Part shown: piece by piece, positions 23,772 through 30,581 of the stretch
Numbering within the stretch: position 1 is the first letter of the stretch
Layout of the letters: each line of letters begins with the position of its first letter
Assembly: GCA_030765205.1 (NCBI GenBank)
Contig: JAVCDB010000050.1
Span: 1 to 34,772, forward strand
Origin: Candidatus Aadella gelida
GTDB taxonomy: Bacteria; Omnitrophota; Gorgyraeia; Tantalellales; Tantalellaceae
Direction: 5' to 3'
Length of the DNA: 34,772 nt
Position numbers and translations under genes: made by a program
The notes under the pieces: generated by a model
Databases searched by the model: none
Told to the model about the DNA's origin: nothing
Seen by the model: the letters and a program-made list of their open reading frames with translations, nothing else

Positions 23772-24418
23772 TTCTTGTTATTCCCATTCTTCCCGGCTAA
23801 AAAATAAGATAATGTCTCAAGTTCCCGAGACAGATCAACGTCTTTTACCTTTATATTCTCCGGAACGTTAAGACTTACGGGAGCAAAGTTCAGGATACAC
23901 TCCACCCCGGCATTTACTAATTCTTCCGCTACCTCCTGCGCCTTCCCTACCGGAACGGTCAGTATGCTAAGTTCCACTTTTTTCTTTTTAACGGTTTGCT
24001 TAATCTCTTCTATGGATTGTATGGTAATATCTAAGAACTTTTTCCCGACTTTCTTTTCATCAGCATCAAAAGCCGCTACTATCTTCAGTCCATGAGTATC
24101 AAATCCCGAGTATGCCAAAAGAGCTGAACCCAAATGCCCCACCCCAACTATTGCAACGTTCCATATTTTATCTTTTCCCAATATATTATTGAGGGCGTTC
24201 TTTAATTCACCCACGGCATATCCTGAACCGCTAACCCCAAATTGTCCGAAATAACCTAGATCCTTTCGAACCTGCGCATCACTCAGGTTTGTTCTTTCTC
24301 CAAGCTCAGCGGATGATATAGTGCGTATATTGATCTTATCAAGTTCAGTGAGTTCTCTAAGGTATACGAACAATCTTGATATAGTGGACTGTGGTATTTT
24401 TTTTCCATTCATAACCAT
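23768..24418 (-). CDS. rex: Redox-sensing transcriptional repressor Rex
   Basis: Rex binds operators when NADH is low and releases them when NADH rises, which controls fermentative and hydrogen genes. The 216 residues have an N-terminal winged helix (IPQSTISRLFVYLRELTEL, then LSDAQVRKDLGYFGQFG). A Rossmann domain follows with VAIVGVGHLGSALLAY and the conserved FDADEKKVGKK. It heads the hydrogenase operon, and an 18-bp Rex operator lies in its own leader, so it likely represses itself and the hydrogenase genes. ATG at 24418 and ATG at 24412 are both possible starts. The end overlaps hypF'. Confidence 0.96.
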   Translation of the reverse strand: MVMNGKKIPQSTISRLFVYLRELTELDKINIRTISSAELGERTNLSDAQVRKDLGYFGQFGVSGSGYAVGELKNALNNILGKDKIWNVAIVGVGHLGSALLAYSGFDTHGLKIVAAFDADEKKVGKKFLDITIQSIEEIKQTVKKKKVELSILTVPVGKAQEVAEELVNAGVECILNFAPVSLNVPENIKVKDVDLSRELETLSYFLAGKNGNNKK

Positions 24419-24466
24419 TATCGCTTCTTTCCCCTTCCAAAATACTCATGTATAATGCTTAAAAGA

Positions 24467-24484
24467 TTGTGATTCTTTTCACAA
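24467..24484. promoter_or_regulatory. Rex operator
   Basis: TTGTGATTCTTTTCACAA is a perfect palindrome in its two 6-bp arms with a 6-bp centre, matching the known Rex consensus TTGTGA-N6-TCACAA. It sits about 15-30 bp downstream of the predicted start of the rex operon, a position suited to blocking transcription. Confidence 0.92.
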
Positions 24485-24498
24485 ACTCTGTACCGAAG

Positions 24499-24505
24499 TT
24501 CACAA
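24499..24505. promoter_or_regulatory. Additional Rex half-site at the rex -10 region
   Basis: TTCACAA (plus strand) abuts and overlaps the -10 box. With the full operator it gives two TTTGTGAA copies on the minus strand 20 bp apart. It could be a second, weaker Rex contact. Confidence 0.45.
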
Positions 24506-24533
24506 ATATAATACTTTTCACCCAAAAAGTCAA
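24505..24533 (-). promoter_or_regulatory. Promoter of the rex-hydrogenase operon
   Basis: Minus strand: TTGACT (24528-24533), a 17-bp spacer, and TATATT (24505-24510). Transcription should start near 24498, upstream of the Rex operator and 80 bp before the rex start. Confidence 0.82.
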
Positions 24534-24561
24534 GTTTATTTTCCTCTTGTTCTGTTAGGTT

Positions 24562-24610
24562 TAAAAGAAAAAGGAGCACCACTCGAATAATGCGAGTGAA
24601 ATGCTCCTTT
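24562..24610 (-). terminator. Strong terminator ending the pilus operon
   Basis: Minus strand: an AAGGAGCA arm pairs with TGCTCCTT and an inner CACTCG with CGAGTG, followed by a T-rich tract. It separates the pilus genes from the rex promoter. A small GGCC/GGCC hairpin precedes it at about 24627-24637. Confidence 0.93.
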
Positions 24611-24637
24611 ATATCTATATATCTCGGCCTCCGGCCC

Positions 24638-24838
24638 CTATTTCATGATAGCTATACTCAGAAGAAATATTCCTGCCAGAAAATAGAATATGCCGACAAG
24701 TTTTCTTTTTTCGACAAATTTTATGGGATTCATAACAATTTTCATACCAATTTTGTTAAACCTCTCTATCGTACTGGGCTTGAATGAATACAAAAATCCC
24801 AAGATCAATGAAATAACACCTATTATCAAGAACCACAT
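24638..24838 (-). CDS. Small two-helix membrane protein at the end of the pilus operon
   Basis: A 66-residue protein not assigned to a family. It has an N-terminal membrane helix (FLIIGVISLILGFLYSF) and a C-terminal one (LVGIFYFLAGIFLLSIAIM), joined by a basic stretch. A GGAG box lies 8 nt before the ATG at 24838. The gene is 33 bp after the pilP-like gene and directly before the operon terminator, so it is likely expressed with the pilus genes. Function unknown. Confidence 0.7.
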   Translation of the reverse strand: MWFLIIGVISLILGFLYSFKPSTIERFNKIGMKIVMNPIKFVEKRKLVGIFYFLAGIFLLSIAIMK

Positions 24839-24871
24839 AACATACTCCTTCGCCGGGAATTTAATGTTCTC

Positions 24872-25381
24872 TTATTGAAGAGCCCGATCCGACCATAACC
24901 TTAAGATATGTTCTTCATCATCCTTTTTTATTACAACCTCTTCTTTTTCTATGCTTATTACCTCTCCTCCTCCAATTATACCACCTACTCCAATTATTTC
25001 ATCATTGATTATTGCCATCAGTTTCCCTTCGGAATCCATTGTCACGCCTTCTAACCTGAATCCTGAAGTGTATTTCCCCTGTTCATTAGAGCCGCTTTTG
25101 GGAGGGATAAATGGATTGTCTCTCCCCATTCCGATCGTAATATCCTTTTTATCTGAAGATGACATATAAGGTTTTTTTCTATATCCTTTTTGAACTATTA
25201 CCTCGGGTTTGCCCGCTTGCTCCGCAACATTTTTAATCTCTTTTGATTTGCTTTTCTCGCGCTTCCCAGAATTGCTTAAAAGTATCAGAATTAGGACTAT
25301 AATGCCGATCGCGAGCAGGGCAGAAAATACTCTGTCTTTTTTACTTAATTTCTCTATTTTTAGCAGATCTTTCATCTCCAT
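24872..25381 (-). CDS. PilP/GspC-like pilus assembly protein
   Basis: A 169-residue inner-membrane protein with one N-terminal helix (FSALLAIGIIVLILILLS), a charged linker, and a periplasmic domain. The domain begins with the RDNPFIPP motif and contains FRLEGVTMDSEGKLMAIINDE and VISIEKEEVVIKKDDE, the repeated small beta pattern of PilP and GspC homology regions. It probably links the PilMNO inner platform to a secretin, which is not encoded here. It follows pilO by 16 bp. The second Met (25375) sits right after a GGAG sequence, so the exact start is uncertain. Confidence 0.75.
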   Translation of the reverse strand: MEMKDLLKIEKLSKKDRVFSALLAIGIIVLILILLSNSGKREKSKSKEIKNVAEQAGKPEVIVQKGYRKKPYMSSSDKKDITIGMGRDNPFIPPKSGSNEQGKYTSGFRLEGVTMDSEGKLMAIINDEIIGVGGIIGGGEVISIEKEEVVIKKDDEEHILRLWSDRALQ

Positions 25382-25397
25382 ATTAAAATCCCATGTT

Positions 25398-25940
25398 TTA
25401 TTGGATATAAAGCGTAAGCATCATAGATACTTCCAATATCCCAGAAGTTTCGTCATCTGAAGTGTTTATTTGGATATCGTCAATCTTAATAAATTTTTCG
25501 TTTTCAAATATTTTTTTAGAAAAGTTCACTATAGCCGGATATGTCCCGGATGCGCTCACCTCGACTAACATTTCCTCTATTTCAGCTTCCTTATTCTTAT
25601 CTTTTGTTTTTTCCAAAGAATCCACGGAATATATTTTTAAACCGGATTTCCTTGCCCATTCATCTAATCTTTTAAAAAACGCGGTAGTCTCGTCCTTTTT
25701 TAGGAACTTTTTTTTAATACTCGCGGCCTTTTTCTCCCAATTCTCCGCGCTGTCTCGAATTTCGGATATCTCGTTCTTCTTAAAGTCTCTTACCTTAACA
25801 AGATCTTCCTGTGAAAAGAACTGAATCTTTACAGCTTTGAATTGTTCAAGGTGAGGCTTCATTAAAAAATTGAACAATATGACTGCCGAGGCAAGAGCTA
25901 CCGCCGCAAAAACCAATTTATCTTGTTTATTTATATTCAT
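25398..25940 (-). CDS. pilO: PilO-like pilus alignment protein
   Basis: A 180-residue bitopic membrane protein. A short cytoplasmic head and a single helix (LVFAAVALASAVILFNFLM) are followed by a coiled region (about residues 40-80) and a ferredoxin-like periplasmic domain (MLVEVSASGTYPAIVNFSKKIF, then LEVSMMLTLYI). This is the PilO/GspM layout. The start overlaps the PilM-PilN gene by 4 bp, as expected for the conserved pilMNOP order. Confidence 0.82.
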   Translation of the reverse strand: MNINKQDKLVFAAVALASAVILFNFLMKPHLEQFKAVKIQFFSQEDLVKVRDFKKNEISEIRDSAENWEKKAASIKKKFLKKDETTAFFKRLDEWARKSGLKIYSVDSLEKTKDKNKEAEIEEMLVEVSASGTYPAIVNFSKKIFENEKFIKIDDIQINTSDDETSGILEVSMMLTLYIQ

Positions 25941-27370
25941 TCTTTACTGTCTCCTGAAAAACATATTATGCTAAACTCAAACACTCCTTTTTCATCTTTT
26001 CCCTCAATGAAAGACAATTCCGGTTCGTTAATGTCTTCGCATAATTCTAAAAATTCGACATACCGGTATATTGCGTTTTGGTCATAAGATTTTCCATTGA
26101 GGATCAAAGAATCGTTCTTCTGTGAAATCATTTCGGCGATCCAGACCTCCTTGGGGATGTATTTACTTATATCCCCCAATATCGCGGGCCAGTTCTTTCT
26201 TCCTTTTTGAGAAAGAAATTTTTCTCTAGTGTTCCATATGTTTATAGCATCAACTCTCCTCTGATTAAGTTTTTCTACTTCCGACAATACATCTATCTGT
26301 TTAGTAAAATTTTCTTCTATATTGTTCATTTTCTTTTTGTAAGAATCAGCCATCCCGTCAAGTACAAAGCTAGCTAAAAAATAAACAAATATAACCGAAA
26401 TAACAGCGATGAAGGATATCATAAACCTTTTTTCTAAAAGTACCCTTCTTACTCTATCATCAGGAAGCAGGTTTATCTCAAACCCGTATTCCCTCTCTTC
26501 CAAAGTTTTAACCGCTAACCCTGCAGCCACGCTACGCGAAAAATTGTGATCAGTTGATACCTTTCCGAAAACCTGTGCCTGCTCAGCGCTGACATTATTA
26601 TTAGAAAGTTCTAGATCAAGCGCTTTCGCTTTTGAGGCGTCTCCAAAAATAACGATCTTTTCTAAAACTATTCCGGGAAATTGTTCTTCCCAGTAAGTTG
26701 ATGTCATTATTATTTCTCTGCCAAGTTCGGAAATGTCTGAAGGCGTAAGTTTTCTGGCGTATACGGGAACTCCTCCATTAATGACAAACGTATCAGTACC
26801 GTCTGGATGACAAACTACGGCCATTACCGCTTTTTTTGAATTAAGATTGAGATTTCCGCCACATTCAGAATTTGTTGATCGTAAAGCCGCCAAAAACGGC
26901 ATATCTATACTGTTTAGCCTTATACCTGATTTATCAAATGCGGCAAGGAGTGACTTTATAGAACTCTTTCTCATTGCGACCATAAAAACTTCGCCCTTTG
27001 AGATAGTATATCCGTCAACAACTGCTTCTTCGCCGAACATCATATATTTCTGAGCTTCTTCTTGAAGAGCTTTTCGGAATTCAGGTCCGGATGTATTGGA
27101 TAATCCTATGGCACGCACAACAGTTTGTGAATCATAAATGGACGCTCCAACGTTCTTAGAACTCAGGTCGTTATGTTTAAAAAGATCCTTAATGATGTGG
27201 GCCATTCTTTTCGCGTTAATAATAACTCCGCTATCAATGATCCCTTCCGGAATATCCGCACTTACCAGTTTGCTGATTTCGAGTCCCTGCGGCCCCGTTT
27301 CGACTTGTGCCGCAAACACCTTTTTATCGGTTATCATAACACCTGTTGATCTTTTCCGTTTACCCGCCAT
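25937..27370 (-). CDS. PilM-PilN fusion protein
   Basis: A 477-residue protein that joins two normally separate pilus components. Residues 1 to about 295 form a PilM actin-like domain (RKALQEEAQKYMMF, TYTISKG-like strands, FGDASKAKAL). Residues 297-303 read FEINLLP, the short motif by which PilN binds PilM, followed by a basic stretch and one membrane helix (about 316-336). The periplasmic part has a coiled segment and the PilN signature WPAILGDISKYIPKEVWIAEM. The fused order fixes PilM and PilN at 1:1. The next gene, pilO, overlaps by 4 bp. Sequence continuity through the junction shows no stop or frameshift. Confidence 0.87.
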   Translation of the reverse strand: MAGKRKRSTGVMITDKKVFAAQVETGPQGLEISKLVSADIPEGIIDSGVIINAKRMAHIIKDLFKHNDLSSKNVGASIYDSQTVVRAIGLSNTSGPEFRKALQEEAQKYMMFGEEAVVDGYTISKGEVFMVAMRKSSIKSLLAAFDKSGIRLNSIDMPFLAALRSTNSECGGNLNLNSKKAVMAVVCHPDGTDTFVINGGVPVYARKLTPSDISELGREIIMTSTYWEEQFPGIVLEKIVIFGDASKAKALDLELSNNNVSAEQAQVFGKVSTDHNFSRSVAAGLAVKTLEEREYGFEINLLPDDRVRRVLLEKRFMISFIAVISVIFVYFLASFVLDGMADSYKKKMNNIEENFTKQIDVLSEVEKLNQRRVDAINIWNTREKFLSQKGRKNWPAILGDISKYIPKEVWIAEMISQKNDSLILNGKSYDQNAIYRYVEFLELCEDINEPELSFIEGKDEKGVFEFSIICFSGDSKE

Positions 27371-27850
27371 TTAAACGCCTTCCTCCATTTCCCGCCATGT
27401 AGTTATAGCAACAGACGAACCCGAACTCGATATTACCGCCTCTACACTATTATCAAAATCTCCGGCCGTGCCCGTTGATGTTATTGTTTTAGGAAGACCT
27501 CCTGTCGGGATTCCGACCTTATATGAACCGACATTCATAGTATCCGAATCATAATCATCTGTATCTGTAGGATACACATTTCCATCCCCATCGGTATCCG
27601 TGTCATATGTAGGGTCATCTTTAAGCTTATAAACCGCATACTCTACACCAGCATCCGCAAGGAACCCTGCTTGAGTGTCTCTCGCATAATTTGTCACTAT
27701 CTGCTGATCTATTGTCACGGTATCCACAAAAACCACTACAAGTAAAGATATGAACATCAAACTAAAAAGCGCCAGGATAAGGGCTATACCCTTATTTGAT
27801 CGTGACTCGTGACTCGTGACTCGTGACTCGTTCAAATTAAACATCCCCAT
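27371..27850 (-). CDS. PilX/GspK-like minor pseudopilin with a heptad-encoded leader
   Basis: About 159 residues. A basic N-terminal leader ends in SNKGIALILALFSLMFISLLVVV, a class III-like processing site and hydrophobic helix as in PilX or GspK proteins, with DAGVEYAVYKLKDD after it. The middle is rich in Asp and Thr (DTDGDGNVYPTDTDDYDSD), a possible calcium-binding region. The leader residues NESRVTSHESR are translated from four exact 7-bp repeats. ATG at 27850 has a GGTGG box upstream; ATG 27844 and TTG 27874 are alternatives. It is directly followed by the PilM-PilN gene. Confidence 0.72.
   Translation of the reverse strand: MGMFNLNESRVTSHESRSNKGIALILALFSLMFISLLVVVFVDTVTIDQQIVTNYARDTQAGFLADAGVEYAVYKLKDDPTYDTDTDGDGNVYPTDTDDYDSDTMNVGSYKVGIPTGGLPKTITSTGTAGDFDNSVEAVISSSGSSVAITTWREMEEGV
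27801..27830 (-). repeat. Heptad array CGTGACT x4 inside a prepilin leader
   Basis: Four exact tandem copies of CGTGACT (plus strand) plus CG. They lie within the first codons of the pseudopilin gene 27371-27850. It is nearly identical to the array at 29591-29620, which has T for C at one position per unit. Confidence 0.95.
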
Positions 27851-27885
27851 CTTCTTCCACCATTCACCAATCAACTAGCAGTCTC

Positions 27886-27911
27886 GTAGCCGGGGCTTAA
27901 ACCCCGGCTAC
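27886..27911. repeat. REP-like GC-rich palindrome
   Basis: GTAGCCGGGG and CCCCGGCTAC form a perfect 10-bp stem around the six-base loop CTTAAA. It lies in the 121-bp gap between the lamin-tail pseudopilin and the PilX-like gene, and there is no U-tract on the transcribed strand. It may be a REP-type element or an mRNA-stabilising hairpin. Confidence 0.85.
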
Positions 27912-27971
27912 CTTTTTCAGGATCTTTCGTAGAGAAATCCTGGCTTATTGTATGTTGTCTGCAGTCTGTCC

Positions 27972-28955
27972 TTAACTAGTAGTATTGGTCGTACCTGCTG
28001 TATATGTCGCTGTATCACTACTCGCTTCCCAATTACCGGAATCACTAGGAGAAGTTTCGGGATCGATCCTTTCCAGAGTATCACCGTCTCCATCTCCGCC
28101 CCAGGCATCATCATATGTTACCGTATCTACAGCGCCGCCGCCGGAATCTAATAGGTCTAGCGTTTCCGAATTATCACTCAACCCGTTCCCTATGGCAGTA
28201 TCACTCACCATAAGTTTAATGGCACCCGCATCCACACTGTAATTGGAATAAACTTGAGTACTAGTATTTAATGACGTTATTATACCATACCCGCCTGACG
28301 GGATAACAGTAGACCCACCATTCGCTGATATTATATCACCTTCTATAGTCCATCCGGAAACATCTACAGCATCATCTCCAAAATTATATATTTCTATCCA
28401 TTCATTCTTTTTCTCATTTTTGCCGCCTAGAGGTGAATTATAATTTATCTCGTTTATCGCTACACTAATAGACGCCGCGGGATCTTTCCTTATTGTTACT
28501 ACATTTTCAAAAGTCATATCTGCTATCTTTGCTTCGGAATCCGATACTGCCATAGATATTTTTACGGTACGCACTTCAGCAACATCACTTGTAGTGCTAC
28601 CATCACTATCATAATACGTAAAGGTTAAACTATCGATAGGCTCAGCCAAAGTGCTGCCGTCCTTTTCTAGGACCGTCCCCGAGAGATCATATTCTATAGT
28701 TGTCCCTTCCCAATCATCAAACTCCAAGGTAGAGGCTGATATTGTAATAAATTCCGTAGCAGTCTTTATGTTTCTAACCATATCGTCTACTGCTATTCTA
28801 CCGATCTGCATTACCTCGATCTGTCTATCCTGCTTGTCTCTTCCCTCAACCACGGTCCTAAAAAGGGGTGAAACAGCCACTACTACAACAGATACTATCG
28901 CTACAACAAGGATAGCTTCAAGTAAAGTAAACCCATTTATGCTTTTTATATTCAT
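27972..28955 (-). CDS. Pseudopilin with C-terminal lamin-tail (LTD) domain
   Basis: A 327-residue protein that starts MNIKSINGFTLLE, a clear prepilin peptidase site followed by a hydrophobic helix, and continues with a GspJ/PilW-like head (to about residue 160). From about residue 165 it has a second domain resembling the lamin-tail fold (AINEINYNSP, NEWIEIYNFGDDAVDVSGWTI, GDTLERIDPE, then a spaced NWEAS). Lamin-tail domains are found in bacterial surface and secreted proteins and may bind DNA or carbohydrates. No clear Shine-Dalgarno sequence precedes the ATG at 28955; a heptad element lies upstream. It would be a tip or minor pseudopilin displaying this domain. Confidence 0.82.
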   Translation of the reverse strand: MNIKSINGFTLLEAILVVAIVSVVVVAVSPLFRTVVEGRDKQDRQIEVMQIGRIAVDDMVRNIKTATEFITISASTLEFDDWEGTTIEYDLSGTVLEKDGSTLAEPIDSLTFTYYDSDGSTTSDVAEVRTVKISMAVSDSEAKIADMTFENVVTIRKDPAASISVAINEINYNSPLGGKNEKKNEWIEIYNFGDDAVDVSGWTIEGDIISANGGSTVIPSGGYGIITSLNTSTQVYSNYSVDAGAIKLMVSDTAIGNGLSDNSETLDLLDSGGGAVDTVTYDDAWGGDGDGDTLERIDPETSPSDSGNWEASSDTATYTAGTTNTTS

Positions 28956-28968
28956 AGAATTTTTATAA

Positions 28969-29120
28969 GACCATTGACTATTGACTATTGACTTTTAAAA
29001 ATCTCTCAACGAAAAATATTAGTCCATAATCTACAGTCATTTCTCTCTTCTTTCTACTCTTCAATTCCAACATCGGTCATTCTCTGTCAATAGTCAATGG
29101 TCTACTGTCAATAGTCTAAT
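28969..29120 (-). repeat. Inverted heptad repeat element between GspH-like and LTD pseudopilin genes
   Basis: The left array is GACCATT, GACTATT, GACTATT, GACTTTT (28969-28996). The right array is inverted: GTCAATA, GTCAATG, GTCTACT, GTCAATA, GTCTAAT (29086-29120). The centre shares CGAAAAATATT and CGGTCATTCTCTGTC with the element at 22582-22690, so these are two members of one dispersed family. Confidence 0.9.
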
Positions 29121-29157
29121 AACACCCCTCATCTTTCTTCCTTCTAGCCTCTGGACC

Positions 29158-29634
29158 CTAATATGTCTCCAGTACTACACTCCCGGTAGTACGTATCACA
29201 GCCGCCTGATATCTCACGCTTCCTATGTTGAACTTGAACGTCCTCGCGACACCTGAAGCACCTGTAGGCGAAAAAGTCACGCTTGCCGGACCGGTCCTTG
29301 CGATACTATCGTCAACAGTTTTATCTTCACTTACTTTGTCCCATGCGCCGCCATTATCCTTGTATATAGCGTATGTATCCCCGGTGAACTCTAATTTATA
29401 ATCATCACTGTTCGTTATGGCCAATCTACGTGTTAACCTAAGATCCGCAGCAACCTGATGTGCCGTGGTATAAACTAAAAACTTGTTGTAAAGATCACCA
29501 CTTGTAACTCTTGGTATAACTACGGCGGCAAGTATTCCTATAACCACTACCGTGAAAAGCAGTTCTATAAGAGAAAAACCCTTTGGGGGCCGTGATTCGT
29601 GATTCGTGATTCGTGATTCGTTAATAAAGATCAC
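29158..29634 (-). CDS. GspH/FimT-like minor pseudopilin
   Basis: A 158-residue prepilin. The processing site is KGFSLIELLFTVVVIGILAAVVIPRV, followed by a short head with ADLRLTRRLAITNSDDY, as in GspH/FimT proteins (a helix carrying conserved Arg and Leu), and beta strands. The start is a GTG at 29634, 7 bp after the upstream gene's stop, with AGG before it. The leader NESRITNHESR is encoded by four 7-bp repeats. It is part of the minor pseudopilin set that primes pilus or pseudopilus assembly. Confidence 0.86.
   Translation of the reverse strand: MIFINESRITNHESRPPKGFSLIELLFTVVVIGILAAVVIPRVTSGDLYNKFLVYTTAHQVAADLRLTRRLAITNSDDYKLEFTGDTYAIYKDNGGAWDKVSEDKTVDDSIARTGPASVTFSPTGASGVARTFKFNIGSVRYQAAVIRTTGSVVLETY
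29591..29622 (-). repeat. Heptad array CGTGATT x4 inside a prepilin leader
   Basis: Four exact tandem copies of CGTGATT plus CGTT. They are translated as the leader peptide of the GspH-like protein. It is the same position and nearly the same unit as at 27801-27830, though the two genes are otherwise different. Confidence 0.95.
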
Positions 29635-29641
29635 CAGCCTA

Positions 29642-30043
29642 TTACCTTTCCGCTATCTTAGTATCCAACTGTACATTGTCTTCATCTGCGTCCTGCGTAC
29701 CACCACCATCGGCGTCGAACCATACCGTAACGCTTAATTCCCTAATATCGGCTCCCTGATCATCGGTTACGGTATAATTGTAATCCGTAAATCCTGCAAA
29801 AATACCGGAATCTCCGTATCCACCGGCCTTGTTATACCCATAACTCGCATTAGTACCTAAAATCTGGCCCCGCAGTTCATCAATTTTCTGTTCGGCTAGC
29901 ATTACGTCTCTGGTAAGATGATTTATCTTTCTCAAGAAATCCATCCCGCTCGGTAATATCTCCATAACAGGGACTATCCCCAGCCCTATAATAGCTACTG
30001 TCGCGAGAATCTCAACTAGTGTAAAACCTTTATCGTTCTTCAT
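29642..30043 (-). CDS. PilV/GspI-like minor pseudopilin
   Basis: A 133-residue prepilin starting MKNDKGFTLVEILATVAIIGLGIVP, typical of PilV/GspI proteins, whose helix often runs into a VMEILPSGM-like segment. The region LTRDVMLAEQKIDELRGQ is the conserved helical continuation. The ATG at 30043 has GGG upstream with good spacing; ATG 30055 is the alternative. It is placed 21 bp after a GspG-like gene and just before the GspH-like gene, within the minor pseudopilin cluster. Confidence 0.85.
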   Translation of the reverse strand: MKNDKGFTLVEILATVAIIGLGIVPVMEILPSGMDFLRKINHLTRDVMLAEQKIDELRGQILGTNASYGYNKAGGYGDSGIFAGFTDYNYTVTDDQGADIRELSVTVWFDADGGGTQDADEDNVQLDTKIAER

Positions 30044-30064
30044 AGACCCAACCATTCACAAATA

Positions 30065-30415
30065 CTATTCACCATCTACCATTTCGTACTCATGCGGTAC
30101 CACGTGGTGTTTTTTCGGATCAAGCACGTATACGGTGCCGTCAACGGGACATTTTGGTATGCCTCCGGGGAAATATTCCTTACTTTCACCTATATCTTTA
30201 AGATCATTTAACGGCCAATATCCCTTATTGAAATACCATTTTTCTACCTGCATATTGATCTTACTAATATTTTCCACATCAGCGCTGATCTTGGCCGAAA
30301 GATCGGTCTCCCCTATTTTGATCATGACAATAGCCATAAGGACCACGAGTATAAAAACAGCAAACAACATCTCGATAAGCGTAAACGCTTTATTAGTTCG
30401 TAGTATGTAGTTCAT
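30065..30415 (-). CDS. GspG-like pseudopilin, copy 2
   Basis: A 116-residue prepilin with leader MNYILRTNK and site AFTLIEMLFAVFILVVLMA (Ala rather than Gly at the -1 position, with Phe at +1). The head contains QVEKWYFNKGYWPLNDLKDIG and YFPGGIPKCPVDGTVYVLD, matching copy 1 (30571-30903) position by position, so the pair arose by duplication. The leader and start codon lie inside a heptad array (ACGAACT-type units), and no Shine-Dalgarno sequence is visible. Translation may depend on coupling or on unusual initiation. Confidence 0.85.
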   Translation of the reverse strand: MNYILRTNKAFTLIEMLFAVFILVVLMAIVMIKIGETDLSAKISADVENISKINMQVEKWYFNKGYWPLNDLKDIGESKEYFPGGIPKCPVDGTVYVLDPKKHHVVPHEYEMVDGE

Positions 30416-30581
30416 AGTTCGTAGTTTATAACAGTCAAATGGGCAAAAGTATAAAAAACCGAAAATCCAAATTTTAGAGCTTAGTATTTTTATCTATTAC
30501 GAGATTGAGCATGAGTCACTATAACCCTGTGGACTTTATGCCTTTTACACTTAATACCTAACACTTACTACTAATGACTAT
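30395..30581 (-). repeat. Inverted heptad repeat element joining two GspG-like genes
   Basis: The left array has five 7-bp units (AGTTCGT, AGTATGT, AGTTCAT, AGTTCGT, AGTTTAT; 30395-30429). The right array is of inverted type (ACACTTA, ATACCTA, ACACTTA, CTACTAA, TGACTAT; 30547-30581). The right array forms the last codons and stop of copy 1, and the left array forms the start codon and leader of copy 2. The centre of about 115 bp has no gene. Confidence 0.78.

Noticed and set aside
22692-24418. Frameshifted full-length hypF extending into rex
   Set aside because: The sequence upstream is a complete rex in a different frame, with a normal ATGA overlap. No acylphosphatase, zinc-finger or YrdC motif is seen in any frame nearby.
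27917-28114. A 65-codon minus-strand frame overlapping the end of the LTD pseudopilin
   Set aside because: It lies in another frame of the conserved pseudopilin C-terminus and has no supporting features.
22582-30581. Heptad arrays as CRISPR repeats
   Set aside because: Units are 7-8 bp with no spacers between them and are arranged as inverted pairs; no cas genes are present.
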